Part shown: piece by piece, positions 29,178 through 37,454 of the stretch
Numbering within the stretch: position 1 is the stretch's first letter
Layout: every line of letters begins with the position of its first letter
Source of the DNA: Aquihabitans sp. G128
GTDB taxonomy: Bacteria; Actinomycetota; Acidimicrobiia; Acidimicrobiales; Iamiaceae
Length of the DNA: 64,000 nucleotides
NCBI RefSeq assembly: GCF_019048865.1
Contig: NZ_CP077604.1
Span: forward strand, 1,240,001 to 1,304,000
Direction: 5' to 3'
Program-made: the position numbers and the translations under genes
The notes under the pieces: model-generated
Told to the model about the DNA's origin: nothing
What the model saw: only the letters and a program-made list of their open reading frames with translations
Database searches by the model: none

Positions 29178-30122
29178 TCAGCGGGCGGTGGCCGCGATGA
29201 CGTCCGCAGCGTGGAGCATCTGGCGGCCGAACGGCTGGAGGCCGACCTCCTCGCACACGAGGCCGGTGGAGACCCGTTCCAGCACGCCCCACTCCCAGAT
29301 GGCGGTGGCGTCGAGGCCGGTGCGGGCCGCGAGCACGCGAGCGCGGTCGAAGGGGTCGCCCTGCAGCAGCTCCACCGGGTCCTCGCGCAAGAGCACGCCG
29401 AGGTCGCACTCGGGCTCGGCCCGCACGCCGTCGGGGTCGACCAGCTTGAAGCCGTCGTCGGCCTGCAGCGCGTTCCACTGGTGCACGTCGCCGTGGACGA
29501 GGACGGCCCGCTCGTCGTCGTGGGCGGCGACACGTCGCTCGGCGCAGGCCAGGGCATGGGCGACCGCCGCCTCCGAGCAGGGCCGTCCCAACCGGTCCCA
29601 GCGCTCGACGATGCCCGCAGCGATCTCGCCGGCGCGCTCGGCACCGCTCGGGAGGGCGAGCCCGGCGGGAACGGGGCGCCACAGCGCCGTAGCCGCGTCG
29701 GCGAGCACCTCGAGGCGACGGCCGAGCGGCAGGTCGAGGTCGCGCAGCGACGGGCCCAGGCGCTCTACCAGCAGGGCGCCGAGCGCCTCGTCGTGGCGCA
29801 GGAGGCGGGCGCAGCCCTCGCCCTGCGCCTGGCGCAGCACGGTGGCCTCCCGCTGAGCCGCTCCGCCCGCTCTCGGGACCACTACCTTCAGGACCGCCCG
29901 TCCGCCTCCTTCCAGGTCAACCGGAGCGACGAACCCCTCCGTGGCGTCGGGGAACGGCGAGCCGATGACCAGGCCCCACCGACCAGCCAGCTGGGCCAAC
30001 CGGGTCGGCAGCTCGTCGAGCCAGGCTTCGGCGCCCACGGCGATCGCCTTCCGGCGCACGGGGTCGGGCAGCGCCGCCAGGCTCGGGCTCGATGGTCGAT
30101 CGTCACCGGGGACAGGGGGCAC
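29178..30122 (-). CDS. APH-family phosphotransferase (streptomycin 6-kinase-like)
   Basis: About 314 residues of the aminoglycoside/streptomycin 6-phosphotransferase branch of kinase-like enzymes. Visible are WLDELPTRLAQLAGRWGLVIG at the N-terminus, VLKVV with the ATP-site Lys, the catalytic loop VLVHGDVHQWNALQ (HGDxHxxN with the base Asp) and the metal-binding LVDPDG. Proteins of this type may phosphorylate streptomycin-like antibiotics, but many chromosomal members have other small-molecule substrates, so resistance should not be assumed. No ATG is available; GTG 30122 is used and GTG 30059 is an alternative. Divergent from a small membrane protein gene across a repeat-rich spacer. Confidence 0.82.
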   Translation of the reverse strand: MPPVPGDDRPSSPSLAALPDPVRRKAIAVGAEAWLDELPTRLAQLAGRWGLVIGSPFPDATEGFVAPVDLEGGGRAVLKVVVPRAGGAAQREATVLRQAQGEGCARLLRHDEALGALLVERLGPSLRDLDLPLGRRLEVLADAATALWRPVPAGLALPSGAERAGEIAAGIVERWDRLGRPCSEAAVAHALACAERRVAAHDDERAVLVHGDVHQWNALQADDGFKLVDPDGVRAEPECDLGVLLREDPVELLQGDPFDRARVLAARTGLDATAIWEWGVLERVSTGLVCEEVGLQPFGRQMLHAADVIAATAR

Positions 30123-30150
30123 CGGACGAGCGTGGCACCGCCGCGCAGCG

Positions 30151-30230
30151 ACCTCGCAGCGACCTCGCAGCGAGTTCGCCTTGCCCTGCACCGCTCGACC
30201 GGCTCGGCGCTCGGGTTGTCGCTGCGAGGT
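30151..30230. promoter_or_regulatory. Tandem and inverted 12-bp repeats in a divergent spacer
   Basis: ACCTCGCAGCGA occurs twice in tandem (30151-30162 and 30162-30173, 11-bp spacing, near one helical turn) and once inverted as TCGCTGCGAGGT at 30219-30230. The repeats lie between the divergent APH and small membrane protein genes, so they are candidate operator sites. Confidence 0.45.
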
Positions 30231-30287
30231 GGGCACGTGGACCGGCCCGGCTTCTGACGGTGGCGAGCCTGCGGGTAGGCGTCGAGC

Positions 30288-30599
30288 ATGGGCGTGTTGG
30301 AGCGGTGGGACCGGAAGAACCAGGAGACCCTCGAGTACCACGAGGACCAGCGGCGGGAGGGGCCGAAGGGGCCCAGCGGCTGGCAGTGGGCTGGCACCTT
30401 CGGGGCCATGGCGGTACTGCGGCAGGTGCTCGACTCGGCGCTGGGGTTCGGGCCGACCATGGCCGTCCTGGTGACCTTGGCAGTCGTGCTGCTCGTGATC
30501 GGTGGGATCACCGCCCACCGCCAGCGCCAGCGCTGGCAGGCCCACCGGTCGGGCCGCAGCGCCCCAGCCCAGGGCTCGGAGCCCCGCTCCGCCTCGTAG
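30288..30599 (+). CDS. Small single- or two-helix membrane protein
   Basis: A 103-residue protein with a charged N-terminus (MGVLERWDRKNQETLEYHED), a weak hydrophobic stretch near residues 34-45 and a strong helix AVLVTLAVVLLVIGGITA at about 59-76, followed by a basic tail. Not recognised. It is followed closely by the MFS transporter gene (48 bases), so the two may be co-transcribed. Confidence 0.6.
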   Translation: MGVLERWDRKNQETLEYHEDQRREGPKGPSGWQWAGTFGAMAVLRQVLDSALGFGPTMAVLVTLAVVLLVIGGITAHRQRQRWQAHRSGRSAPAQGSEPRSAS

Positions 30600-30647
30600 C
30601 GGGGCCGGCGACCGGGGACGACCAGGCGGGTCCCTAGGGTTGGCCGC

Positions 30648-32012
30648 ATGGCGGTCGACCTCCAGGCCCCGCCTCCACCCCGGGCGGCCCGTGCGGCCGT
30701 TGCCGCGCTGTTCTTCACCAACGGTGCGCTGTTCGCCTCGGCGGTGCCCCGCTACCCGGAGATCAAGGCCGACCTAGGGCTGAGCAACGGGGCGCTGGGG
30801 GCGGCGATCGCCGCCTTCCCGCTCGGCGCCCTGCTGCTGGGGCTCACCGCCACCGCCCTGGTGGGACGGTTCCGCTCTCGACGGGTGGCGGTGGTGGGCA
30901 TCCTCGTCCTCGGGGCGGTGCTGGCCCTGGTCCCGTTCGCACCGCGCTGGGGCCTGCTGGCGGCCGTGCTCTTCGTCGCCGGTGGCATCGACGCCGTGGT
31001 CGACGTGGCGCAGAACGCCCACGGGCTCCGCGTCCAACGCCGCTACGGGCGCTCGATCGTGAACGCGCTGCACGGCCTGTGGAGCGTGGGCGCGGTGGTC
31101 GGCGGCCTCGTGGGCGCCGCCCTGGCCGGCCTCGAGGTCCCGCTGCCAGCCCACTTCATCGGCGCCGCAGTGGTGGCCGGAGCGATCGCCCTGGTCGCCG
31201 ACCGCCACCTGCTCCCCGGCCCGGACGACCGGGAGCGGGTGCCCGGCCTGGAGGCCGCGGACGCGTCCGCGGACGCGTCCGGCACCGAACCCGCGAGCCC
31301 TCCCGACGCGTCCGCGGACGCGCCCGCCATCGGAGCCGAGAAACGACCGGACGCGTCCGCGGACGCGTCTGGCGGCGACATCGAGGCCTCCCCCGCCGTG
31401 GTCGCCGGCGGGCTGCGCACGGCCGACCGGGCGGTGCTGCTCGGTCTGCTCGCCCTCGGCCTGCTCGCTGCCTGCGGGGCGTCGGTGGAAGACGCCGGGT
31501 CGTCGTGGGGCGCGGTGTACCTGCGCGACGAGCGGGGTGCCTCGGCTGCGGTCGCCGGCCTGGCCTTCGTGGCCCTGCAGTCGGCCATGACCGTCGGCCG
31601 GCTCACCGGCGATCGGCTGATGGACCGCTTCGGTCAGCGCGCCGTCGTCCGCACCGGCGGGCTGGTGGCGGCGATCGGCATGGGGGCCGCGCTGCTGGTG
31701 CCCACCACGGCCACCACCCTGCTCGGCTACGTGGCCGCCGGCCTCGGCGTCGCCACGCTCATCCCGGCCGCCATGCACGCCGCCGACGAGCTCCCCGGAC
31801 TGCCCGCCGGCCTCGGCCTGACCGTCGTGAGCTGGATGCTGCGGGTGGGCTTCCTGCTCTCGGCGCCCCTCGTCGGCGCGGTGGCCGATGCCACCAGCAT
31901 CCGGGTCGGCCTGGCCAGCGTGGTCCTCACCGGCGTGGCGATCGTCGCCCTGAGCCGCACCCTCGCCCGCCGCCCGGCTGCGTCGAGCGCCCCCGCCTCG
32001 GCCGTCGCTTGA
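30648..32012 (+). CDS. MFS transporter
   Basis: A 454-residue, 12-helix major facilitator protein. The first helix region is FFTNGALFASAVPRYPEIKADLGLSNG, and the loop GRFRSRRVAVVGIL resembles the MFS signature between helices 2 and 3. The second half begins RTADRAVLLGLLALGLLAACG and contains TGDRLMDRFGQRAVVRTGG. The pattern recalls small permeases of the YbjJ/fucose-permease-like group; the substrate is unknown. The central cytoplasmic loop (about residues 200-245) is enlarged by repeats of DASADASG encoded by palindromic DNA, unlike normal MFS proteins. Confidence 0.88.
   Translation: MAVDLQAPPPPRAARAAVAALFFTNGALFASAVPRYPEIKADLGLSNGALGAAIAAFPLGALLLGLTATALVGRFRSRRVAVVGILVLGAVLALVPFAPRWGLLAAVLFVAGGIDAVVDVAQNAHGLRVQRRYGRSIVNALHGLWSVGAVVGGLVGAALAGLEVPLPAHFIGAAVVAGAIALVADRHLLPGPDDRERVPGLEAADASADASGTEPASPPDASADAPAIGAEKRPDASADASGGDIEASPAVVAGGLRTADRAVLLGLLALGLLAACGASVEDAGSSWGAVYLRDERGASAAVAGLAFVALQSAMTVGRLTGDRLMDRFGQRAVVRTGGLVAAIGMGAALLVPTTATTLLGYVAAGLGVATLIPAAMHAADELPGLPAGLGLTVVSWMLRVGFLLSAPLVGAVADATSIRVGLASVVLTGVAIVALSRTLARRPAASSAPASAVA
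31255..31372 (+). repeat. Palindromic GGACGCGTCCGC repeats inside the MFS gene
   Basis: Three blocks at about 31255-31282, 31302-31325 and 31347-31372, each built from the self-complementary unit GACGCGTCCGCGGACGCGTC. They encode Asp-Ala-Ser-Ala repeats in the central loop and keep the reading frame. Confidence 0.65.
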
Positions 32013-32144
32013 GGCGGTCCGCCACCGTCGGCGGCGCCACGGCGGCGACAGCGAGGGGACAGGACCGGGAACCGGAACGGCGGCCCAGGCGACCGATGGG
32101 CGATCCGCCGAGGACGAGCCTCGGCCCGACCAAGGAGCGCTCCC

Positions 32145-32867
32145 CTGCCCACCTCACGCCTCGCCGCCGCCACCGGCCTCGTCACCGCCGCCCTGCTCGC
32201 CGTCGCCACCCTCGCGGCGCCCGCCTCGGCCCACGTGACCATCCCCGACCCGGGCACGAAGGGCGGGTTCTCGATCGTGACGTTCAGCGTGCCCAACGAG
32301 CGCGACGACGCCGGCACCACCAAGGTCGAGGTGCAGCTGCCCAAGGACAGCCCGCTGCCGTTCGTGTCGGTGCAGCCCAAGCCGGGCTGGACCGCCAAGA
32401 CCACCATGCGGAAGCTCGACAAGCCCATCGAAGCGTTCGGCGACTCCTACGACGAGGTCGTCGACACCGTCACGTGGTCCGGCGGCCAGATCGAGGCCGG
32501 CCAGTTCGACACGTTCTCGCTCTCGGTCGGCCCGCTGCCCGACGACGTCGATGCCCTGGCCTTCCCCACCATCCAGACCTACAGCAGCGGTGAGGAGGTC
32601 GCCTGGATCCAGGCCACGCCGGCCAACGGCGAGGAGCCCGAGCACCCGGCGCCGACGCTGCAGCTCGTCGCCGGCGAAGCCGAGGGCACCGACGGCGGCG
32701 TGGCCACCACGACGACCGCCAGCTCGTCGTCCAAGGCCACCACCGATGACGGCGACGACCGCGACGACGGCACCGACCCCGTGGCCATCGCCGCCCTCGT
32801 CGTGGCCGTGCTGGCCGCGCTCCTCGGCGCCGGCGCCCTGCTCACCGCGCGGTCGAAGGCCGCCTGA
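32145..32867 (+). CDS. YcnI-like copper-associated membrane protein (DUF1775), CTG start
   Basis: About 240 residues: a signal peptide RLAAATGLVTAALLAVATLA with cleavage after ASA, a mature N-terminus beginning HVTIPDPG, a YcnI domain (VPNERDDAGTTKVEVQLP, VSVQPKPGWTAKTT, VTWSGGQIEAGQFDTFSLSVG), a Ser/Thr/Asp linker and a C-terminal helix VAIAALVVAVLAALLGAGALL. YcnI binds copper through its N-terminal His and a conserved Trp, at the outer face of the membrane. No ATG, GTG or TTG fits the signal peptide. The only in-frame candidate with a ribosome binding site (AAGGAG at 32132-32137) is a CTG at 32145. The usual copper-import partner CopD is not seen next to it. Confidence 0.83.
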   Translation: MPTSRLAAATGLVTAALLAVATLAAPASAHVTIPDPGTKGGFSIVTFSVPNERDDAGTTKVEVQLPKDSPLPFVSVQPKPGWTAKTTMRKLDKPIEAFGDSYDEVVDTVTWSGGQIEAGQFDTFSLSVGPLPDDVDALAFPTIQTYSSGEEVAWIQATPANGEEPEHPAPTLQLVAGEAEGTDGGVATTTTASSSSKATTDDGDDRDDGTDPVAIAALVVAVLAALLGAGALLTARSKAA

Positions 32868-32996
32868 CGGCCGGGCTCGCCCGGAGGCGGCGCACCTCCT
32901 GCGGCTTTCGCGGCGAACGGGCGTCTGCCCCGGGCGATCCGGGCGCAGACTGTGGTGCGCCGCCGACGGGAGCGGCCGGCACCAGGGAGCGCCACC

Positions 32997-33941
32997 ATGA
33001 CCGACACCACCGAGACCGCCGCCACCACCGGCCCCGACGGGCCGATCGCCACCCCGGCCGGCGAGCGCTCGGCCCGCTGGCAGGTGGGCGAGGTCACCAT
33101 CACCGCCGTCGTCGAGAGCGAGACCGCCGGCATCCCGCCGGCGTTCATGTTCCCCGACGCCGACGAAGCACTGATCCTGGGCCACCCGTGGCTGGTGCCC
33201 ACCTGGGCCGACGCCCAGGGCAACCTGGCCATGCGGGTCCAGGCCTTCGTGCTGCAGGTGGCCGGGCGCACCATCGTGCTGGACCCGTGCGTCGGCAACG
33301 GCCGCCAGCGCGAGGTGCCGTGGTTCAGCGACCTCCGGACCCCGTTCCTCGAGCGCCTCGTCGCCGCCGGCATCGACCCGGGCTCGGTGACCGAGGTGCT
33401 CCACACCCACCTCCACGTCGACCACGTGGGCTGGGGGACCCGCCGGGAAGGCGACGCCTGGGTGCCGACCTTCCCCGCCGCCACCTACCGCTACGTCGAT
33501 GGCGAGCTGGCCTGGCTCAGCAGCCGGGACGACGACGATGCCCGCCGCATCCACGCCGACAGCGTGCAACCGATCCTCGACGCCGGCCTGGCCGAGTCGG
33601 TGGCCGTCGACGCCGACCTGGGTGACGGGCTGCGCTTCGCCCCGACCCCCGGCCACACGCCCGGCCACGTGTCGCTGTGGATCGAGTCGGGCGACGCCGT
33701 CGCCTTGGTCACCGGCGACACCATCCACCACCCGTTCCAGCTGGCCGAGCCGGCGGTGGCGTTCGTGTCCGACGACGACGTCGCCCTCGCGCGGACCAGC
33801 CGCGACGACGTGCTCGCCGAGGCTGCCGCCCGCTCGGCGCTCGTGCTCGGCACCCACTTCCCCACCGAGCCCGTCGGTCGCCTAGCGCCCGACGGCGAGG
33901 TCTGGCGCTTCGAAGCGGCGCCGGGCGAGCCCGTCGGCTGA
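32997..33941 (+). CDS. Metallo-beta-lactamase fold hydrolase
   Basis: A 314-residue protein with the MBL metal motif THLHVDHVGWG (HxHxDH), a further TPGHTPGHVSLW histidine, GDTIHHPF with the bridging Asp, and a C-terminal GTHFPTEP histidine. This ligand set and spacing fits the quorum-quenching lactonase/arylsulfatase-like branch that binds two zinc ions. The substrate is not predictable. The ATG at 32997 follows AGGGAG. Its 3' end overlaps the convergent membrane protein gene by 60 bases. Confidence 0.88.
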   Translation: MTDTTETAATTGPDGPIATPAGERSARWQVGEVTITAVVESETAGIPPAFMFPDADEALILGHPWLVPTWADAQGNLAMRVQAFVLQVAGRTIVLDPCVGNGRQREVPWFSDLRTPFLERLVAAGIDPGSVTEVLHTHLHVDHVGWGTRREGDAWVPTFPAATYRYVDGELAWLSSRDDDDARRIHADSVQPILDAGLAESVAVDADLGDGLRFAPTPGHTPGHVSLWIESGDAVALVTGDTIHHPFQLAEPAVAFVSDDDVALARTSRDDVLAEAAARSALVLGTHFPTEPVGRLAPDGEVWRFEAAPGEPVG

Positions 33942-34454
33942 ACCCGGATCCGGGCCCTGGGCCGGGCCGAGTTCGCGCCAGGTGGGCAGGTCGAGGCGCC
34001 CGTCCTGGAGCAGGCGCTGGCGCTTCGCCGGGTCCCGCAGGTCGAAGAGCCGGTAGGCCCAGATCGCCACGCCGACGCCCACCAGCTCCAGGAACAGCGA
34101 CACCCCGAGGTGGGAGATCTCCGGGATCTGCCCCGGCGCGAAGGACAGGCCCGACACCGGCCACCAGAAGCTGTCGACCCGCGTGAAGGAGCCGTCGAGC
34201 ACGAGGTGGCACATGAGGCCGATGGGCACGCCGAGGGCCCGACGCCGCACGAGCCGCCGGTTCCGGGTGGCCAGCATCACCACGCCCAGGATGCCGACGG
34301 CTCCGACGACCGAGTGCAGCAGGCGGGGCCCGCCGAGCGCGGCCTCGACGAGCGGGAGCAGCGCACCCAGGACCACCGTGCGGTAGTCGATGGCGGGGCT
34401 GCGGAAGACGATGGCGACGAGGACGACCGAGGTCGCCACGAACCAGACGAGCAC
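33882..34454 (-). CDS. Membrane protein, putative YdjM/DUF457-like
   Basis: About 190 residues with four helices (VLVWFVATSVVLVAIVF, TVVLGALLPLVEAALGG, SVVGAVGILGVVMLAT, LGVSLFLELVGVGVAIWAY) and two histidine segments, PRLLHSVVG and GLMCHLVLDGSF. The spacing is reminiscent of the YdjM/DUF457 family of membrane-bound metal-dependent hydrolases, but the assignment is tentative. The start is uncertain; GTG 34454 is used. It follows the zinc-ribbon gene by 14 bases on the same strand. Confidence 0.6.
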   Translation of the reverse strand: MLVWFVATSVVLVAIVFRSPAIDYRTVVLGALLPLVEAALGGPRLLHSVVGAVGILGVVMLATRNRRLVRRRALGVPIGLMCHLVLDGSFTRVDSFWWPVSGLSFAPGQIPEISHLGVSLFLELVGVGVAIWAYRLFDLRDPAKRQRLLQDGRLDLPTWRELGPAQGPDPGSADGLARRRFEAPDLAVGR

Positions 34455-34468
34455 CGGGGACGACCGGC

Positions 34469-35182
34469 TCAGGGCACGAGCAGGCGCCCGCACTCCTCGC
34501 AGTGGGTGACCTGCTCCGGGTGCTTCCGGATGCGGGCCGCCTCCACGGCGGAGAGCGTGAGGTGGCAGCCGCCGCACTGGGTGCCGATGAGCTTGGCGAC
34601 GCCGATGCCGCCCCGCCCGCCCCGCAGCGAGGTGTACTCCTGCAGCAGGTCCGGGTCGACCTGGGCGGCGGTGGCCGCCCGGGCGGCGGTCTCCTTCTCG
34701 AGCTCGGCGGCCAGCTCGGCCTCGGCGGCGATGAGGCGGACCTCGGCGTCGGCCAGCACCGTGCGGCGCTGCTCGAGCGTGGTGGCCAGCGCCGCGAGGC
34801 GGGCGTCGATCGGCTCGATCTGCTCCATGATCTCGAGGTCCTGGTCCTCGAGCTGGGTGACCCGGCGCCCGAGGGCGTCGATCTCCTTGGTGAGGTCGTT
34901 GAGCTCGCCCGCCGCGGTGACCGAACCGCCGTAGAGCGTGTCGTTGACGCTCTTGCGCTTGGCGTTGACGGTCTCGATCTCGTCGTCGAGGCGCTTCTGC
35001 TGGCGACCGAGCTCGTCCCGGGCGGCCTGCTCGGCGGCCGCCTCGGCCTCGACCGCCGCGAGGGCAGCGGCTGCGGCGTCGCGCTCCTCGCGTGCAGGGA
35101 GCTGCTCCATCAGGTGCAGGATCTGGTCGAGCCGGGTGTCGTGGCTCTGGACCTCGAGCAGGGTGTCGAACGTGCTGGTCAT
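34469..35182 (-). CDS. C4-type zinc ribbon, coiled-coil protein (DUF164 family)
   Basis: A 237-residue protein: residues 1-175 are a long alpha-helical hairpin rich in Glu/Ala (LEVQSHDTRLDQILHLMEQL through RTVLADAEVRLIAAEAELAAELE), followed by a zinc ribbon with CGGC and CEEC pairs (GTQCGGCHLTLS and THCEECGRLLVP). This is the DUF164/CT398-like architecture, sometimes linked to nucleic acid metabolism or secretion, with no settled function. It begins just before the downstream membrane gene and just after the penicillin-binding protein gene, in a leftward run. Confidence 0.88.
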   Translation of the reverse strand: MTSTFDTLLEVQSHDTRLDQILHLMEQLPAREERDAAAAALAAVEAEAAAEQAARDELGRQQKRLDDEIETVNAKRKSVNDTLYGGSVTAAGELNDLTKEIDALGRRVTQLEDQDLEIMEQIEPIDARLAALATTLEQRRTVLADAEVRLIAAEAELAAELEKETAARAATAAQVDPDLLQEYTSLRGGRGGIGVAKLIGTQCGGCHLTLSAVEAARIRKHPEQVTHCEECGRLLVP

Positions 35183-37333
35183 CTAGTTGCCTCCAGCAGG
35201 CACGGTACCGAGCGTGCCCGGGGTGGCGGTGGTGGGGGTCTGCGTCGTGGGCGTGAAGCCGGGCAGCGTGGTGGGCGTGGCGCCCGTCCCGCCCGTGCCG
35301 CCACCGCCGCCGCGGTTGGTCCGCGGGGTGCGCCGGGTGGTCCCCGACCCGCCGCCGGAGCCCCCGACCTCGTTCGGGATCTTGCCCACCGACTTGCCGC
35401 TCCGGGTGGGGTCCGCCGGCGTGAAGTCGACGACGGGCAGGCCGGCGTAGAGCAGCGAGTAGTAGCGGCCCCAGGTCAGCGCCGGGAACTTGCCGCCCGT
35501 GGCGCCGCGCAGCTCGGCGTTGGAGTCCAGGCTGATGTTGCCGTCCTTGGCGCCCATCCAGACCGCGGTGGCCAGGCGGGGGGTGAAGCCCACGAACCAC
35601 ACGTCGGTGGAGTCGTTGGTGGTGCCGGTCTTGCCGGCGGCCGGCTGGCCGCCCTCGATGGCGGCGTTCTTGCCGGTGCCGCGCACGACGTTGTTCAGCA
35701 GGACCTGGTCGACGAGGCGGGCCGACTGGATGCTCATGACCCGCTCGGGCTTGGCCTGGTGCTGGTAGAGGGTCTTGCCGTCCCGGGAGACGATCTTCTC
35801 GATGTAGTACGGCTCGTTGCGGACCCCGTCGTTCGCGAAGGTGGCGTACGCCGAGGCCATCTGCAGCGGCGAGACGTCGGAGGTGCCGAGCGGCAGCGAC
35901 GGCACGGCGTCGAGCTTGCTGGTGATGCCGAGCTTGCGGGCCATGGCGACCACGTTGTCGATCCCGGCCACCTGGCCCAGCCGCACGAACCCGCAGTTCG
36001 AGCTGACCTGGATCATGGTGGTGATGGTGCCGGTGCCGGCCTTGCCGGTGGACGGCGAGTAGAGCTTGGTCTGGCCCGGGAACTTGAACGTGCACTTGCC
36101 GCCGCTGACGGTGTCGCTCGGGACGTAGCCCTGCTCGAGCAGCGTGGCCAGCACGATCGCCTTCATGGTCGATCCCACCTGGCGGCCGGCGAGGGCGATG
36201 TTGAACTGGACCTTGTCGTAGCCGGGGCCGCCGAGCAGGACCTTGACCGCACCGGTGGACGGCTCGACCGAGGCGATGGCCTGGGTGCCGATGGTGGGCT
36301 GGCCGGTCTTCGGGTTGATCACCTGGAAGGTGCCGTCGCCCAGGTTGCCCGGCATGGTCTCGTCCCGGGCCTGCTTGGCCTTCTCCTGCATCGCCGGGTC
36401 GTAGGTGGTGTACACCGAGATGCCGCCCTCGTAGACGGCCCGGTTGCGCTCGGCCTCGGTGCCGCCCAGGCCGTACTTCGGGTCGCTCAGCAGCTGCTGC
36501 TTGACCTCTTCGACGAAGTAGTCGTACGGCGGCTTCGGCTTGTTGGCCACCGTGGGCAGCGGGACCGCTTGGTAGAACTTGACCTCGTCCTCGGTCAGCT
36601 TCTTGGTGGCCACGAGGCGCTTGAACACCAGGCTGCGCTGCTTGAGCGCCACCTTCGGGTTCTTGAACGGGTTGTAGTAGTTCGGGCTGGAGATGAGCGA
36701 GGCCAGCGTGGCGCCCTCGGCCCAGTTCAGGTCCTTGACGCTCTTGTTGAAGTAGTACTCCGAGGCCGCCGCCACGCCGTAGGCGCCGCCGCCGAAGTAG
36801 ACGCTGTTCAGGTAGTACTCGAGGATCTCGTCCTTGGACATCTGCTTCTCGAGCTCGACGGCGAGGAACGCCTCGCGGAGCTTGCGCTTGATGTCCTGCT
36901 GGTCGCCGACCAGCGAGTTCTTGACCACCTGCTGGGTGATGGTGGAACCGCCCTGGCTGACGCCGCCGGTCTCCAGGTTGGCGTTCACGGCCCGCAGGAT
37001 CGACCGGATGTTGACGCCCTTGTGCTTGTAGAAGTTGGCGTCCTCGGTGGCGAGCACCGACCAGCGCACGGTGTCGGGGATGTCCTTGAGCGAGATCACA
37101 ACCCGGTTCTGCGGGTCCTCGCGGTTGGTCATGGTCCCGAGCCGGGAGCCGCTGGCGTCGAAGATGTAGGACCGCTCGGCGAGGGGCTTGAGGGCGAGGG
37201 TCTGGTGATCGGACTTGTGGGCGCTCACCAGGTTCGCGACCTGCGGGCCGATGACGGCCAGCGAGGCCGCCATCACCCCGATGAGCGCCGCCATCACGAC
37301 GACGAACCGGATGAAGCGCTTGAGGACAGACAC
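35183..37333 (-). CDS. Class A penicillin-binding protein (transglycosylase/transpeptidase)
   Basis: A 716-residue protein with one N-terminal membrane helix (FVVVMAALIGVMAASLAVIG), a GT51 domain with TEDANFYKHKGVNIRS (catalytic Glu) and GGSTITQQVVKN, and a transpeptidase domain with GSTMKAIV (SxxK nucleophile), SSNCGF (SxN) and AGKTGTTND (KTG). The C-terminus is a Gly/Thr/Pro-rich tail of low complexity. It polymerises and cross-links peptidoglycan outside the cell membrane. The genes on either side of this start (PBP and LLM) diverge across 121 bases. Its stop nearly abuts the zinc-ribbon gene start. Confidence 0.94.
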   Translation of the reverse strand: MSVLKRFIRFVVVMAALIGVMAASLAVIGPQVANLVSAHKSDHQTLALKPLAERSYIFDASGSRLGTMTNREDPQNRVVISLKDIPDTVRWSVLATEDANFYKHKGVNIRSILRAVNANLETGGVSQGGSTITQQVVKNSLVGDQQDIKRKLREAFLAVELEKQMSKDEILEYYLNSVYFGGGAYGVAAASEYYFNKSVKDLNWAEGATLASLISSPNYYNPFKNPKVALKQRSLVFKRLVATKKLTEDEVKFYQAVPLPTVANKPKPPYDYFVEEVKQQLLSDPKYGLGGTEAERNRAVYEGGISVYTTYDPAMQEKAKQARDETMPGNLGDGTFQVINPKTGQPTIGTQAIASVEPSTGAVKVLLGGPGYDKVQFNIALAGRQVGSTMKAIVLATLLEQGYVPSDTVSGGKCTFKFPGQTKLYSPSTGKAGTGTITTMIQVSSNCGFVRLGQVAGIDNVVAMARKLGITSKLDAVPSLPLGTSDVSPLQMASAYATFANDGVRNEPYYIEKIVSRDGKTLYQHQAKPERVMSIQSARLVDQVLLNNVVRGTGKNAAIEGGQPAAGKTGTTNDSTDVWFVGFTPRLATAVWMGAKDGNISLDSNAELRGATGGKFPALTWGRYYSLLYAGLPVVDFTPADPTRSGKSVGKIPNEVGGSGGGSGTTRRTPRTNRGGGGGTGGTGATPTTLPGFTPTTQTPTTATPGTLGTVPAGGN

Positions 37334-37454
37334 GGCACGGCGATGGTACTGCGCCGGGCCGAGCGCCTGGGTGGCAGGCCGCCGTCACCCGGGCGGCCGA
37401 CGGTAGGGTCACCGCAGCCCGCACCCGCCGCCGAGCACCCGAGGTCCACCACCC

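Noticed and set aside
29178..30122. Calling the APH-family gene an antibiotic-resistance determinant
   Set aside because: Only the fold is supported; chromosomal relatives often have other substrates, and no mobile context surrounds it, since it lies outside the island.
31255..31372. Possible CRISPR array in repeated DNA of the MFS gene
   Set aside because: Repeats are palindromic, unevenly spaced and in frame in a coding sequence; no spacers of constant length and no cas genes in the window.
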